In this document: positions 25,007 to 31,516 of the stretch, in pieces
How the letters are laid out: every line of letters starts with the position of its first letter
Position numbering within the stretch: the stretch's first letter is position 1
Virus record (IMG/VR): IMGVR_UViG_3300008110_004927
Coordinates: 1 to 40,287 of that record
Reading direction: 5' to 3' (one strand)
Length of the DNA: 40,287 nucleotides
Source: a virus
Program-made: the position numbers and the translations under genes
The notes under the pieces: generated by a model
Databases searched by the model: none
Told to the model about the DNA's origin: nothing
The model's input: only the letters and a program-made list of their open reading frames with translations

Positions 25007-25255
25007 ATGAGTGCTAGATATATGATTGTAACCTATATCCAAACACCTAAAGGCAAGTGGGACGAGATTACAGAATTTAAAAACAGTTTAAAAACTAAAC
25101 ATTATCAAACCGCAAAGGTAATACTTGACCTTTACAATAAAAAGGTTGTAATGAATAGCCTGAACAAAGAAGCCGGTTTCGACGATCTTCTTGAAATGTA
25201 CAAGCGATTATTGGGGGATCAATTGACCCCCCACTTACCTCAAGAGTCTCCGTAA
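25007..25255 (+). CDS. Small conserved phage protein after the clamp loader
   Basis: This 82-residue protein reads YMIVTYIQTPKGKWDEITEF and later KHYQTAKVILDLYNKKVV, with GFDDLLEMYKRLLGD near the end. It is predicted soluble. The ATG begins one base after the clamp loader stop. In T4, gp62 follows gp44, but this protein is too short for gp62 and shows no clear similarity. The 3' end overlaps the minus-strand phoH gene by 16 bases. Confidence 0.65.
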   Translation: MSARYMIVTYIQTPKGKWDEITEFKNSLKTKHYQTAKVILDLYNKKVVMNSLNKEAGFDDLLEMYKRLLGDQLTPHLPQESP

Positions 25256-25980
25256 ATCGCTAGTATCTCCTTAACCGCCTCATGGCGTTCTACATCTTTA
25301 GCAGTAAACTGACAGATGTCAACGTATCTGTGATTTTCAAAGTTATTATATAACTGTAAGAATTCTAGCAGACCGTTATTTGTTGGTCTATCAGCTTGAT
25401 TCAAATCTCCAGTGACTATCATCCTAGAGTCTTGACCCAACCTAGTTAGCAGCATTTTCATTTGACTAGGTGTGGCATTTTGCATTTCGTCCGCAATAAT
25501 AACTGCGTTTTTGAATGTACGTCCTCTCATGTACGCTAGTGGACTAATTTCAATCACCCCCTCTTTAATAAAGTTTTCAATTTCTTTAGCGTAGTAGTAT
25601 TCTTCAAATACATCCATTAATGGCCTTGTCCAGGGCTCCATTTTTTGTTGAAGTGTTCCTGGCAAAAAGCCATGCTGCTCATCTACACTAACAGCTGGTC
25701 TAGTAACGACAATTTTGTCAATCTGTTGTTCTTGTAACAGCTTTACCGCCCACTGACACGCAATCATAGTTTTACCCGTACCGGCAGGACCTATAGCAAA
25801 AAGTATGTGCTTTTTTGCGTCCTGTAGTTTTAGTAGGTAGTTTTCTTGATTGAGGTTTTTGGGATAAATTAGAACTCTGTTCTTCTTTTTTGGTAGATAC
25901 TTGTTAATTTGTATAACGTTATCAACTTCATGTGCAAAATCCAGCTTTTTGTTAGCTGCTGCTTTTCTTTGTTTTCTCAA
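25240..25980 (-). CDS. phoH: PhoH-like P-loop ATPase
   Basis: This 246-residue minus-strand protein fits the PhoH family: ILFAIGPAGTGKTMIACQWA (Walker A), VTRPAVSVDEQHGFLPGTL, then a PLAYMRGRTFKNAVIIADEMQN stretch with Walker B, and IVTGDLNQAD. PhoH proteins are P-loop NTPases possibly involved in RNA metabolism; in marine phages they are common and often linked to phosphate stress, but their role is not proved. The TTG at 25980 is chosen because a perfect AGGAGG lies seven bases upstream. An upstream TTG at 26022 lacks such a site. The leader holds a hairpin and a late-type motif. Confidence 0.85.
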   Translation of the reverse strand: MRKQRKAAANKKLDFAHEVDNVIQINKYLPKKKNRVLIYPKNLNQENYLLKLQDAKKHILFAIGPAGTGKTMIACQWAVKLLQEQQIDKIVVTRPAVSVDEQHGFLPGTLQQKMEPWTRPLMDVFEEYYYAKEIENFIKEGVIEISPLAYMRGRTFKNAVIIADEMQNATPSQMKMLLTRLGQDSRMIVTGDLNQADRPTNNGLLEFLQLYNNFENHRYVDICQFTAKDVERHEAVKEILAIYGDS

Positions 25981-25987
25981 AGGATAG

Positions 25988-25993
25988 CCTCCT
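25988..25993 (-). promoter_or_regulatory. Strong ribosome site AGGAGG setting a TTG start for phoH
   Basis: On the minus strand AGGAGG is followed by CTATCCT and TTG at 25980. The perfect Shine-Dalgarno and seven-base spacing choose this rare start codon over others. Confidence 0.7.
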
Positions 25994-26008
25994 ATTTTAT
26001 GCGTTAGG

Positions 26009-26036
26009 CACGGACCTTTCAACCGTTGTGTCCGTG
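26009..26036 (-). promoter_or_regulatory. Hairpin in the phoH leader
   Basis: CACGGAC (26009-26015) and GTCCGTG (26030-26036) form a seven-base perfect stem with a 14-base loop. It lies 29 bases before the TTG start codon. There is no T run, so it does not look like a terminator. It could slow or regulate translation; this is inference. Confidence 0.35.
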
Positions 26037-26050
26037 TCCGAACACATTTG

Positions 26051-26058
26051 TATTTACG
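26051..26058 (-). promoter_or_regulatory. Late-type motif CGTAAATA upstream of phoH
   Basis: On the minus strand CGTAAATA lies 71 bases before the proposed phoH start and upstream of the leader hairpin. It matches six of eight bases of TATAAATA. Confidence 0.35.
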
Positions 26059-26100
26059 ATTTTGGCAAAAAAATAATAAGTTAAGTTAATTTTTTGAAGC

Positions 26101-26108
26101 GATAAATA
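26101..26108 (+). promoter_or_regulatory. T4-like late promoter motif GATAAATA
   Basis: GATAAATA lies 16 bases before the ATG at 26124, with a GGGAGA ribosome site at 26113-26118 between them. It faces away from the phoH late motif. Confidence 0.6.
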
Positions 26109-26123
26109 CATTGGGAGATTTCT

Positions 26124-26657
26124 ATGTTAGATATTAAAGACGTTATCCGCAATATTGAAACAATTTACGGCTCAAATAGCAGCCTTAAAATGCTTAAAGA
26201 TTTCGAGCGGGTAGTTGACGAATTAGATTGTTACGTTTACGAAAACTGGATTGACGGAGAACTTGTACAAGGACCTGTAGAATCAAGATATTGGGTAGCA
26301 TGTAAATTCATGTGGCCCTACAAAAAAATGCCCAATCCAATTGCTGCTAAACGATTAATTGATTACGGATGTAAAGTTTCTTATAGCGAAGAGCTAATTT
26401 CAAAAGTACGAAAAATTAGAACTCCTGACGATATTCGTCCGGGAACTAAAAAAGGTAAAATTGATCATATATCTGTTTGGATAGTAGAAATTGCTATGCC
26501 TAAAAAATTAATGCACGATATTGATCAAGGTTATAAAGAGTTAGATCATAATAAGGTCGAAGATGTACTTGATCAATCAGCAGGAATTAAATTGCAGAAC
26601 AATATGGCAGATCAACAAGCACAGGAATTTACAAATGCTGAAACAGCAACAGCTTAA
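26124..26657 (+). CDS. Conserved phage protein, late expressed
   Basis: This 177-residue soluble protein has VESRYWVACKFMWPYKKMP in its middle, IRTPDDIRPGTKKGKIDH and VWIVEIAMPKKLMHDIDQGY, then a low-complexity Gln/Ala/Asn tail. The strand-rich core with several aromatics suggests a compact fold, but no known family is recognised. It has a late promoter motif. The next gene starts inside its 3' end (23-base overlap), so the two products probably act together in the virion or in assembly. Confidence 0.7.
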   Translation: MLDIKDVIRNIETIYGSNSSLKMLKDFERVVDELDCYVYENWIDGELVQGPVESRYWVACKFMWPYKKMPNPIAAKRLIDYGCKVSYSEELISKVRKIRTPDDIRPGTKKGKIDHISVWIVEIAMPKKLMHDIDQGYKELDHNKVEDVLDQSAGIKLQNNMADQQAQEFTNAETATA

Positions 26658-27378
26658 CGAAGGACTACGTCCTGGAGATCTACAAGATCTTATCGAACCA
26701 ACATTTTATGTAGATAAATTTCGATCTAAAATGGGAGAAGATCGCGATGTCTGTGTGGTTAGCTTTTTAGTTAAAGATAGACTACCTGCCAGAGACATGA
26801 TGGAATTTATTGAAAAAGGATATCAGTTTGTTTTAGACGCCGATGTTAGTAGTGGAGAAGACAACAATGGCGGATACACTGTGTTTGTAGAATTAGAAAG
26901 ACAGGCCGATCTTCATAAAAATATTAAAGAAATTATAGAAGGATTAAAACGTCTAACAAAAATTAATGAATGGAGTTTTAGATATCATAAAAACTTCGAA
27001 ACTCACGAACTAGGCGAAAATTTAGAAAAAGTTATTCCTAATAATGCCAACGAATATGACGGATTAATGACTAGGATTAAAACAGAGAGTATTAAAAAGT
27101 TTTTTAATAAAACTTTAATGGATGATCTAAAGTTAAACAGTGACATTATAACTATCTACAAACCTTTTAATCAAAAATTACAGTTTAAATTAGTTGCTCA
27201 AGATAGTATTGAAAACATTCTTGAGGGAGCGACTTCACAAATACAAGTAGACGACAAAAGCATGAGTGAGGTATTTTGGCTTACTAAAGTTATTGGAGAC
27301 TACGGTATCACAAAAATAGGTAATCAGTTCTTACTAACAAATAAGAACGAATCATTAATGGTGGAGAGACTAATATGA
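26635..27378 (+). CDS. Conserved phage protein, partner of the preceding gene
   Basis: This 247-residue protein starts MLKQQQLNEGLRPGDLQDLI. The ATG at 26635 is chosen over an upstream one at 26563 because AGGA lies nine bases ahead and less of the previous gene is overlapped. Blocks include YVDKFRSKMGEDRDVCVVSFLV, PARDMMEFIEKGYQFVLDAD, then a Lys-rich helical half. No motif of known function is seen. Its stop overlaps the endolysin ATG, so a late transcript runs through the lysis genes. Confidence 0.65.
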   Translation: MLKQQQLNEGLRPGDLQDLIEPTFYVDKFRSKMGEDRDVCVVSFLVKDRLPARDMMEFIEKGYQFVLDADVSSGEDNNGGYTVFVELERQADLHKNIKEIIEGLKRLTKINEWSFRYHKNFETHELGENLEKVIPNNANEYDGLMTRIKTESIKKFFNKTLMDDLKLNSDIITIYKPFNQKLQFKLVAQDSIENILEGATSQIQVDDKSMSEVFWLTKVIGDYGITKIGNQFLLTNKNESLMVERLI

Positions 27379-28004
27379 GTTTTACATTTGAATTTACAAA
27401 AGCACAACTAGGACAAATTATTCCTAAAAATCCGTACTTAAATAATTGGTACGAAGCACTACATGAAATTTTACCGGAATATGAAATTAACACTCCCAAA
27501 CGTGTAGCGGCGTTTATTGCACAATGCGCACACGAGTCTGGAAATTTCTTATTCCTAAAAGAAAATTTAAACTACAAAGCAGAAAGCCTAGTAAAGGTAT
27601 TTCCAAAATACTTTCCTAGCATGGATATTGCACAGCAATATGCTAAAAAACCAGAAAAAATTGCCAACAGAGTTTATGCAAGTCGTATGGGCAACGGTGA
27701 CGAATCCAGCGGCGACGGTTGGAAGTTTTGTGGTCGTGGATTAATTCAATTAACTGGTAAAAATAATTACACATTTTTTGCTGCCAGTATTGGAGTGGAT
27801 CTAAACGAAGCAGCAGAATATCTACAGACATTTGAAGGTGCTGTTCAGTCAGCATGTTTCTTTTGGGAAAATACAAAATTAAATAAAGAAGCAGATGAAG
27901 GTGATATCAAGACCATGACTAAAAAAATCAATGGTGGATTTATTGGTCTAGACGATCGTATCAAACACTATGAACATGCCCTGCATGTATTTGGAGCTCA
28001 CTAA
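27375..28004 (+). CDS. GH19-family endolysin
   Basis: This 209-residue enzyme fits glycoside hydrolase 19 (chitinase-like) phage lysins: AHESGNFLFLKENLNY (residues 52-67) with catalytic Glu54 and a second acid at Glu63, WKFCGRGLIQLTGKNNY and KINGGFIGLDDR. GH19 lysins cleave the glycan strands of peptidoglycan. There is no signal peptide or transmembrane segment, so release needs the nearby holin-like proteins. The ATG overlaps the preceding stop and the first spanin gene starts two bases after its stop, giving a compact lysis cassette. Confidence 0.88.
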   Translation: MSFTFEFTKAQLGQIIPKNPYLNNWYEALHEILPEYEINTPKRVAAFIAQCAHESGNFLFLKENLNYKAESLVKVFPKYFPSMDIAQQYAKKPEKIANRVYASRMGNGDESSGDGWKFCGRGLIQLTGKNNYTFFAASIGVDLNEAAEYLQTFEGAVQSACFFWENTKLNKEADEGDIKTMTKKINGGFIGLDDRIKHYEHALHVFGAH

Positions 28005-28006
28005 CA

Positions 28007-28471
28007 ATGTGGCAATTTCAATGGTTTCTTAGTCTTATTCCAGATGGTATCTTTATTTGGATTACTTATGGGTTAATTGCTGCTGGATTTGGATTATACA
28101 TAACCAGCAAATTAGTAAGCTGGATACCATTGATGAGTCAATATAGGTTACCAGTTGAACTAATTGGCGTTGCCGTGTTAGTAGTGGGTTTTTATTTGTT
28201 TGGTGGTTACGGTGTTGAAATGAGTTGGCGAGATAAAGTTCGCCAACTTGAAGAACAAATTAAGGCAGCTGAAGAAAAGAGTGCTCAAGTCAATACCGTT
28301 ATAAAAGAAAAGATTGTATACAAAACTAAAGTCATTAAAGAAAAAGAAGTTCAATATATTGACAGAATTAAAGAAGTAGAAAAAGTAATCGATGCAAAAT
28401 GCGAAGTTGATCCTGCTGCCATTGATATACTCAATCAAGCTGCTGAAGATCCTACCAAGGAGACAAAATGA
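28007..28471 (+). CDS. Inner-membrane spanin (Rz-like)
   Basis: This 154-residue protein has two hydrophobic helices (about residues 14-35 and 50-68), then a charged coiled coil from about residue 75 (VRQLEEQIKAAEEKSAQV) rich in Lys and Glu. The membrane anchor followed by a periplasmic coiled coil, and the overlap with a small lipoprotein gene, fit an i-spanin. Such proteins pair with the o-spanin to fuse the two membranes in the last step of lysis. Two membrane helices are more than the classic one, so topology may differ. Confidence 0.65.
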   Translation: MWQFQWFLSLIPDGIFIWITYGLIAAGFGLYITSKLVSWIPLMSQYRLPVELIGVAVLVVGFYLFGGYGVEMSWRDKVRQLEEQIKAAEEKSAQVNTVIKEKIVYKTKVIKEKEVQYIDRIKEVEKVIDAKCEVDPAAIDILNQAAEDPTKETK

Positions 28472-28731
28472 AATATTTGTTAATTCCGTTGGTATTGCTT
28501 GCAGGTTGTTCTACTACAGTTCCAGTAAAAATGAAATTTCCCGATATTCCTCCAGAACTTGCAGAAACATGTCCTGCGTTAGAAAAAACTCCAGAAGGAA
28601 CAACTCAATTAAGCAAAACTTTAGAAGTTGTGGTAAAAAATTATAGCAAGTACCATCAATGCAAGACTAAGGTTGATGCCTGGAATGAATGGTATCAAGA
28701 AAATAAAAAGATTTACGATAGTATTAAATAA
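28468..28731 (+). CDS. Outer-membrane spanin lipoprotein (Rz1-like)
   Basis: This 87-residue protein has a short lipoprotein signal with lipobox LLAGC (Cys14), followed by a Pro-containing segment (KFPDIPPELAETCPALEK) and a helical C-terminus. The start overlaps the i-spanin stop by ATGA. Small lipoproteins placed directly after an Rz-like gene are o-spanins. Together with the i-spanin they indicate a Gram-negative host with an outer membrane. Confidence 0.75.
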   Translation: MKYLLIPLVLLAGCSTTVPVKMKFPDIPPELAETCPALEKTPEGTTQLSKTLEVVVKNYSKYHQCKTKVDAWNEWYQENKKIYDSIK

Positions 28732-28742
28732 TAGGAAAATTT

Positions 28743-28976
28743 ATGAACTGGGTTAATAGTATGCTGTCTGATAGTATTAATAAAAGCATAAGCAGCAAAC
28801 GTGTTGTTACATTCCTAGCATTTTTGATGTGTTCGGCAGCATTTATTGGGGATCTGTTTTATAACTTAGATGTAAAAGATAGCACATACGAGGGAATGAT
28901 GTACATCGTAATTGCTGGACTAGGTTTTACAGCATCTGAAAAATTTTCCAAACAAAAAGACAATAATAGTGAGTAA
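28743..28976 (+). CDS. Holin-like small membrane protein
   Basis: This 77-residue protein has two hydrophobic helices (about residues 20-40 and 51-67) separated by an acidic loop (NLDVKDSTYEG), with a polar end. Size, two helices and position beside the endolysin and spanins suit a class II holin, which opens the inner membrane so that endolysin reaches peptidoglycan. AGGAAA precedes the ATG. A second two-helix protein lies at 29342, so which one is the holin is uncertain. Confidence 0.6.
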   Translation: MNWVNSMLSDSINKSISSKRVVTFLAFLMCSAAFIGDLFYNLDVKDSTYEGMMYIVIAGLGFTASEKFSKQKDNNSE

Positions 28977-29016
28977 TAGCAGCAGTTAATTCAAGGTTTA
29001 ATTTTTTAAATTTTTA

Positions 29017-29024
29017 GTTAAATA
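29017..29024 (+). promoter_or_regulatory. Late-type motif GTTAAATA
   Basis: GTTAAATA (six of eight bases) lies 33 bases before the ATG at 29058. A strong GGAAGGAG ribosome site is at 29046-29053. It would serve the membrane protein genes at 29058-30112. Confidence 0.4.
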
Positions 29025-29057
29025 ACAGTGTAGTTAATACAACACGGAAGGAGCGAT

Positions 29058-29342
29058 ATGAATAGTGATCTTAAACTATTTAAATGGGTGGTAATTCTTT
29101 TAGCACTGCCTTTGAGTTTAGCCATATTCGGTGGTGATAGTTTCCGCTATCCCTGTCAAGATCCCAAAAACTGGGACAAAGAAATGTGTAAGTTACCCAC
29201 TTGCGATGTGACCCGTACTTGCCCAGAGCACATTTTTAAAGGTCAACGAGATCCTAGACTAGGACCTCCTAAAGATGGAGAATCAGCCCCAACAGCAAAA
29301 TCAGCAGTTTCAATAGCTCAAGACAATAAAGGATGCAGATAA
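29058..29342 (+). CDS. Small secreted or membrane-anchored Cys-containing protein
   Basis: This 94-residue protein begins with a hydrophobic stretch (residues 8-25) that may be a signal or an anchor, followed by GGDSFRYPCQDPKNWDKEMC and LPTCDVTRTCPEH. The four cysteines fit disulfide pairs in the periplasm. The rest is Pro/Ser-rich and ends with Cys93. No function is recognised. Its stop shares its last A with the next ATG. Confidence 0.65.
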   Translation: MNSDLKLFKWVVILLALPLSLAIFGGDSFRYPCQDPKNWDKEMCKLPTCDVTRTCPEHIFKGQRDPRLGPPKDGESAPTAKSAVSIAQDNKGCR

Positions 29343-29881
29343 TGGAAATTTTACAAAGATTCAAAAAAGAAGATAAAGAAACTGGAGAACACTTTATCTA
29401 TACAGAAGAGCAATTAATGGCTCGTCTAAAGTTTTTTATTGGTATTTGTTTAGCACTTACGCTAACAGGTATTGTATTTGTTGTGTTATACAGCATTATT
29501 TTTGTAACACAACCATTAAACGCAATTAGCCCAATCGACCAAAAGTTTTTTGAGTTAATTATTCCTATTGCCACATTCTTAACAGGTACCCTAAGCGGTA
29601 TCATGTTAGCAGGCAATGACAAGGATCTGAGAGCTAAGGCTCTTGACGCAGCTAACAAAGCACCCACAGTTAGCCCAGCACCAAGCAGTCCACTTCCGCC
29701 CGGCGGAGGTTTTAGTGCAAGTGCAAGCTTTGGCGGAGCTAGTATGAGTTTAAATAAAGCGGCAGTTCCTGCATTTGGTGCAGCTACAGAAACTTCTGCA
29801 TTTGGTGCAGCATCAGCAGCACCAGTAATGAGCAGCACAGGAAAACCTATGCCTGTTCAACCAGAACAACCAGAACTATAA
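29342..29881 (+). CDS. Two-helix membrane protein with Ala/Pro-rich tail
   Basis: This 179-residue protein has a charged N-terminus, two hydrophobic helices (about residues 30-53 and 68-90), then an Ala/Ser/Pro/Gly-rich tail of about 80 residues. The ATG at 29342 is preferred to 29333 because the upstream stop overlaps it (TAATG) and AAAGGA is suitably placed. The two helices make it a second holin-like candidate. The low-complexity tail is unlike classic holins and could be periplasmic or cytoplasmic. Confidence 0.6.
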   Translation: MEILQRFKKEDKETGEHFIYTEEQLMARLKFFIGICLALTLTGIVFVVLYSIIFVTQPLNAISPIDQKFFELIIPIATFLTGTLSGIMLAGNDKDLRAKALDAANKAPTVSPAPSSPLPPGGGFSASASFGGASMSLNKAAVPAFGAATETSAFGAASAAPVMSSTGKPMPVQPEQPEL

Positions 29882-29890
29882 GGAGATAGT

Positions 29891-30112
29891 ATGAAACACT
29901 TTTTATTAGCAATTAGTTTAGCATTAGGATTTTCAACTGCGGTATTAGCAGCAGATGCAGCAAAACCAGAAACTGTAAAAGTTTGCGTTGACGTACAAGG
30001 CAAGGATGGTAAACCAGTTATTGATCCAAAAACTAAAAAACCAAAACAAGATTGTAAAGAAATTAAAAAGCATAAAAAGCATGAAGGCACAAAAGTTCCA
30101 GAAAAAAAATAA
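29891..30112 (+). CDS. Small secreted protein with a Lys-rich tail
   Basis: This 73-residue protein starts with a Sec signal peptide (MKHFLLAISLALGFSTAVLA, cut probably after residue 20), leaving about 50 residues rich in Lys, with KVCVDVQGKDGKPVIDP, a second cysteine (QDCKE) and a very basic end. An AAGGAG ribosome site precedes the ATG. It is the last gene before a terminator. Periplasmic location is predicted; function is unknown. Confidence 0.65.
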   Translation: MKHFLLAISLALGFSTAVLAADAAKPETVKVCVDVQGKDGKPVIDPKTKKPKQDCKEIKKHKKHEGTKVPEKK

Positions 30113-30136
30113 TTTCATCTTAGTAGTTTAATTAAA

Positions 30137-30170
30137 TAAAAGGACTGTTGACGCAGTCCTTTTATCTTTT
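30137..30170 (+). terminator. Intrinsic terminator before dnaJ
   Basis: TAAAAGGACTG (30137-30147) pairs perfectly with CAGTCCTTTTA (30154-30164), an 11-base stem with a six-base loop TTGACG. TCTTTT follows. It ends the transcript from the 29058-30112 genes. The loop is the -35 box of the dnaJ promoter. Confidence 0.8.
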
Positions 30171-30177
30171 GTATAAT
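30148..30177 (+). promoter_or_regulatory. Sigma70-type promoter for the dnaJ operon, -35 in the terminator loop
   Basis: TTGACG (30148-30153) in the hairpin loop, an 18-base spacer, then perfect TATAAT (30172-30177). Transcription should start about 30184, two or three bases before the ATG at 30187. No Shine-Dalgarno is seen. Confidence 0.75.
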
Positions 30178-30186
30178 ATTAAAACT

Positions 30187-31029
30187 ATGGATTACTATTC
30201 AACCCTTGGATTACAGAGAGGTGCTTCTCAAGAAGAAATTAAAAAAGCTTACAGAAGCATGGCAATGAAACATCACCCAGATCGTGGTGGTAACGAAAAA
30301 ACATTTAAAGAAATCAGTCAAGCATACGATGTACTAACCGATCCACAGAAAAAACAAATGGTTGACATGGGAATGGATCCTCTTAATCCGCACCAACAAC
30401 ATCATCACGGCGGACAACAATTTCATTTTAATACAGGAAACTTTGAGGATATATTTTCTCAATTTGGATTTAATCCCTTTGGCAGTTTTCAGCAACAACA
30501 ACGTAGAAAAAATTCTAGTATACAAGTAGCTGTAGAAATTACTCTTTTAGATGTACTAAATGGTAAATCTATGGAAGCTGAAATTGGAATGCCTAACGGA
30601 CAACGTAAATTAGTAACAATTAATATTCCAGCCGGAGTTCATCATGGACAACAAATAAAATATGGAGGCATGGGAGATAGTTCTATTCCACACATTCCAC
30701 CCGGCGATTTACTAGTCAATATAAAAATAAAATCAGACGATATCTTTCAACGCGATGGAAATAATTTAATTTGTGAATGGAAGATGCCTGTTTGGGATGC
30801 AATTCTAGGAAACAGTATTAATATCAAAACTATAGATGATAGAACTATTAATATTAATATTCCTCCAGGAACACAGCCAGACACTATGTTTAGTTGTTCA
30901 GGAGAAGGACTACCAGATGTACATACAAAAATCAAAGGTAAACTGTTAGTCAAAATTAAAATTGGAATTCCTAAAAATCTAACCCAAGAACAACGAGATC
31001 TAATACTAAAAATAAAACATGGAATTTAA
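30187..31029 (+). CDS. DnaJ-like co-chaperone (CbpA type, no zinc fingers)
   Basis: This 280-residue protein has a J-domain (residues 1-62) with the HPD motif at 30-32 (MKHHPDRGG), which stimulates Hsp70 ATPase. A His/Gln/Phe-rich linker (about 72-112) takes the place of the Gly/Phe region, and two beta substrate-binding modules follow (IPAGVHHGQQIKYGGMG and IPPGTQPDTMFSCSGEGLP). No CxxCxGxG repeats are present, so it is class B, like CbpA. It should work with host DnaK in virion protein folding. The ATG at 30187 is chosen because upstream in-frame sequence lies in the terminator hairpin. The 3' end overlaps the deformylase gene by 11 bases. Confidence 0.9.
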   Translation: MDYYSTLGLQRGASQEEIKKAYRSMAMKHHPDRGGNEKTFKEISQAYDVLTDPQKKQMVDMGMDPLNPHQQHHHGGQQFHFNTGNFEDIFSQFGFNPFGSFQQQQRRKNSSIQVAVEITLLDVLNGKSMEAEIGMPNGQRKLVTINIPAGVHHGQQIKYGGMGDSSIPHIPPGDLLVNIKIKSDDIFQRDGNNLICEWKMPVWDAILGNSINIKTIDDRTININIPPGTQPDTMFSCSGEGLPDVHTKIKGKLLVKIKIGIPKNLTQEQRDLILKIKHGI

Positions 31030-31516
31030 ACTAGGAGCTCACGAAAGTCTCATAACTACCAGCTCAAATTGGGACTTTGACAAAGACGGTAATGCTGAAG
31101 AATTTGAAAAATCAATGATTGAATTTATGGTTGCTAATCACGGAATAGGACTAGCGGCTAATCAAATTGGTATTACTAAGCGAGTATTTGTAATTGGTAG
31201 CATTAACATTCCTGGATTTCCAGAACCATTTGCTGTGTTTAATCCTGTAATTACAGAATACAGCAAAGATCAAAATGTAGATAAAGAAGGTTGCTTAAGT
31301 TATCCTAATCTGTGGTTAACTGTTAAACGACCAGAATGGATTGTTACACAATATCAAGATTCTAAAGGAAACTATCATGAAGTAAAAATAGATGGTTATC
31401 TTGCTAGATGTTTTCAACACGAATACGATCATCTTAATGGTGTGTGCTTTGTAGACAAAGTATCCCAGATGAAGTTACAATTAGCTATGAAGAAACTAAG
31501 GAAACAAAAACAATGA
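31019..31516 (+). CDS. def: Peptide deformylase
   Basis: This 165-residue protein has all three peptide deformylase motifs: GIGLAANQIG (42-51), EGCLSYP with Cys92, and HEYDH (134-138) with two His ligands and catalytic Glu. The enzyme removes the formyl group from new proteins. Length is usual for the family (about 165-170). Phage versions are known in marine T4-like phages. It overlaps dnaJ by 11 bases and clpA by ATGA, so co-translation with folding and degradation factors is likely. The N-terminus is shorter and more diverged than in host enzymes. Confidence 0.93.
   Translation: MEFKLGAHESLITTSSNWDFDKDGNAEEFEKSMIEFMVANHGIGLAANQIGITKRVFVIGSINIPGFPEPFAVFNPVITEYSKDQNVDKEGCLSYPNLWLTVKRPEWIVTQYQDSKGNYHEVKIDGYLARCFQHEYDHLNGVCFVDKVSQMKLQLAMKKLRKQKQ

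Noticed and set aside
25212-25233. TGGGGG...CCCCCA hairpin between the 25007 gene and phoH as a two-way terminator
   Set aside because: The stem is GC-rich but no T run follows on either strand, and it lies in coding sequence. Kept only as a weak possibility.
25007-25255. Clamp loader small subunit gp62
   Set aside because: Its place after a gp44-type gene suggests it, but at 82 residues it is less than half the size of gp62 and no similarity is visible.
29398-29838. Minus-strand open frame of 146 codons
   Set aside because: It is a shadow of the Ala/Pro-rich + gene at 29342, with no ribosome site and a repetitive composition.
30148-30186. Upstream TTG start that would extend the DnaJ-like protein by 13 residues
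   Set aside because: The extra codons lie in the terminator hairpin loop and promoter. The J-domain begins normally at the ATG at 30187.
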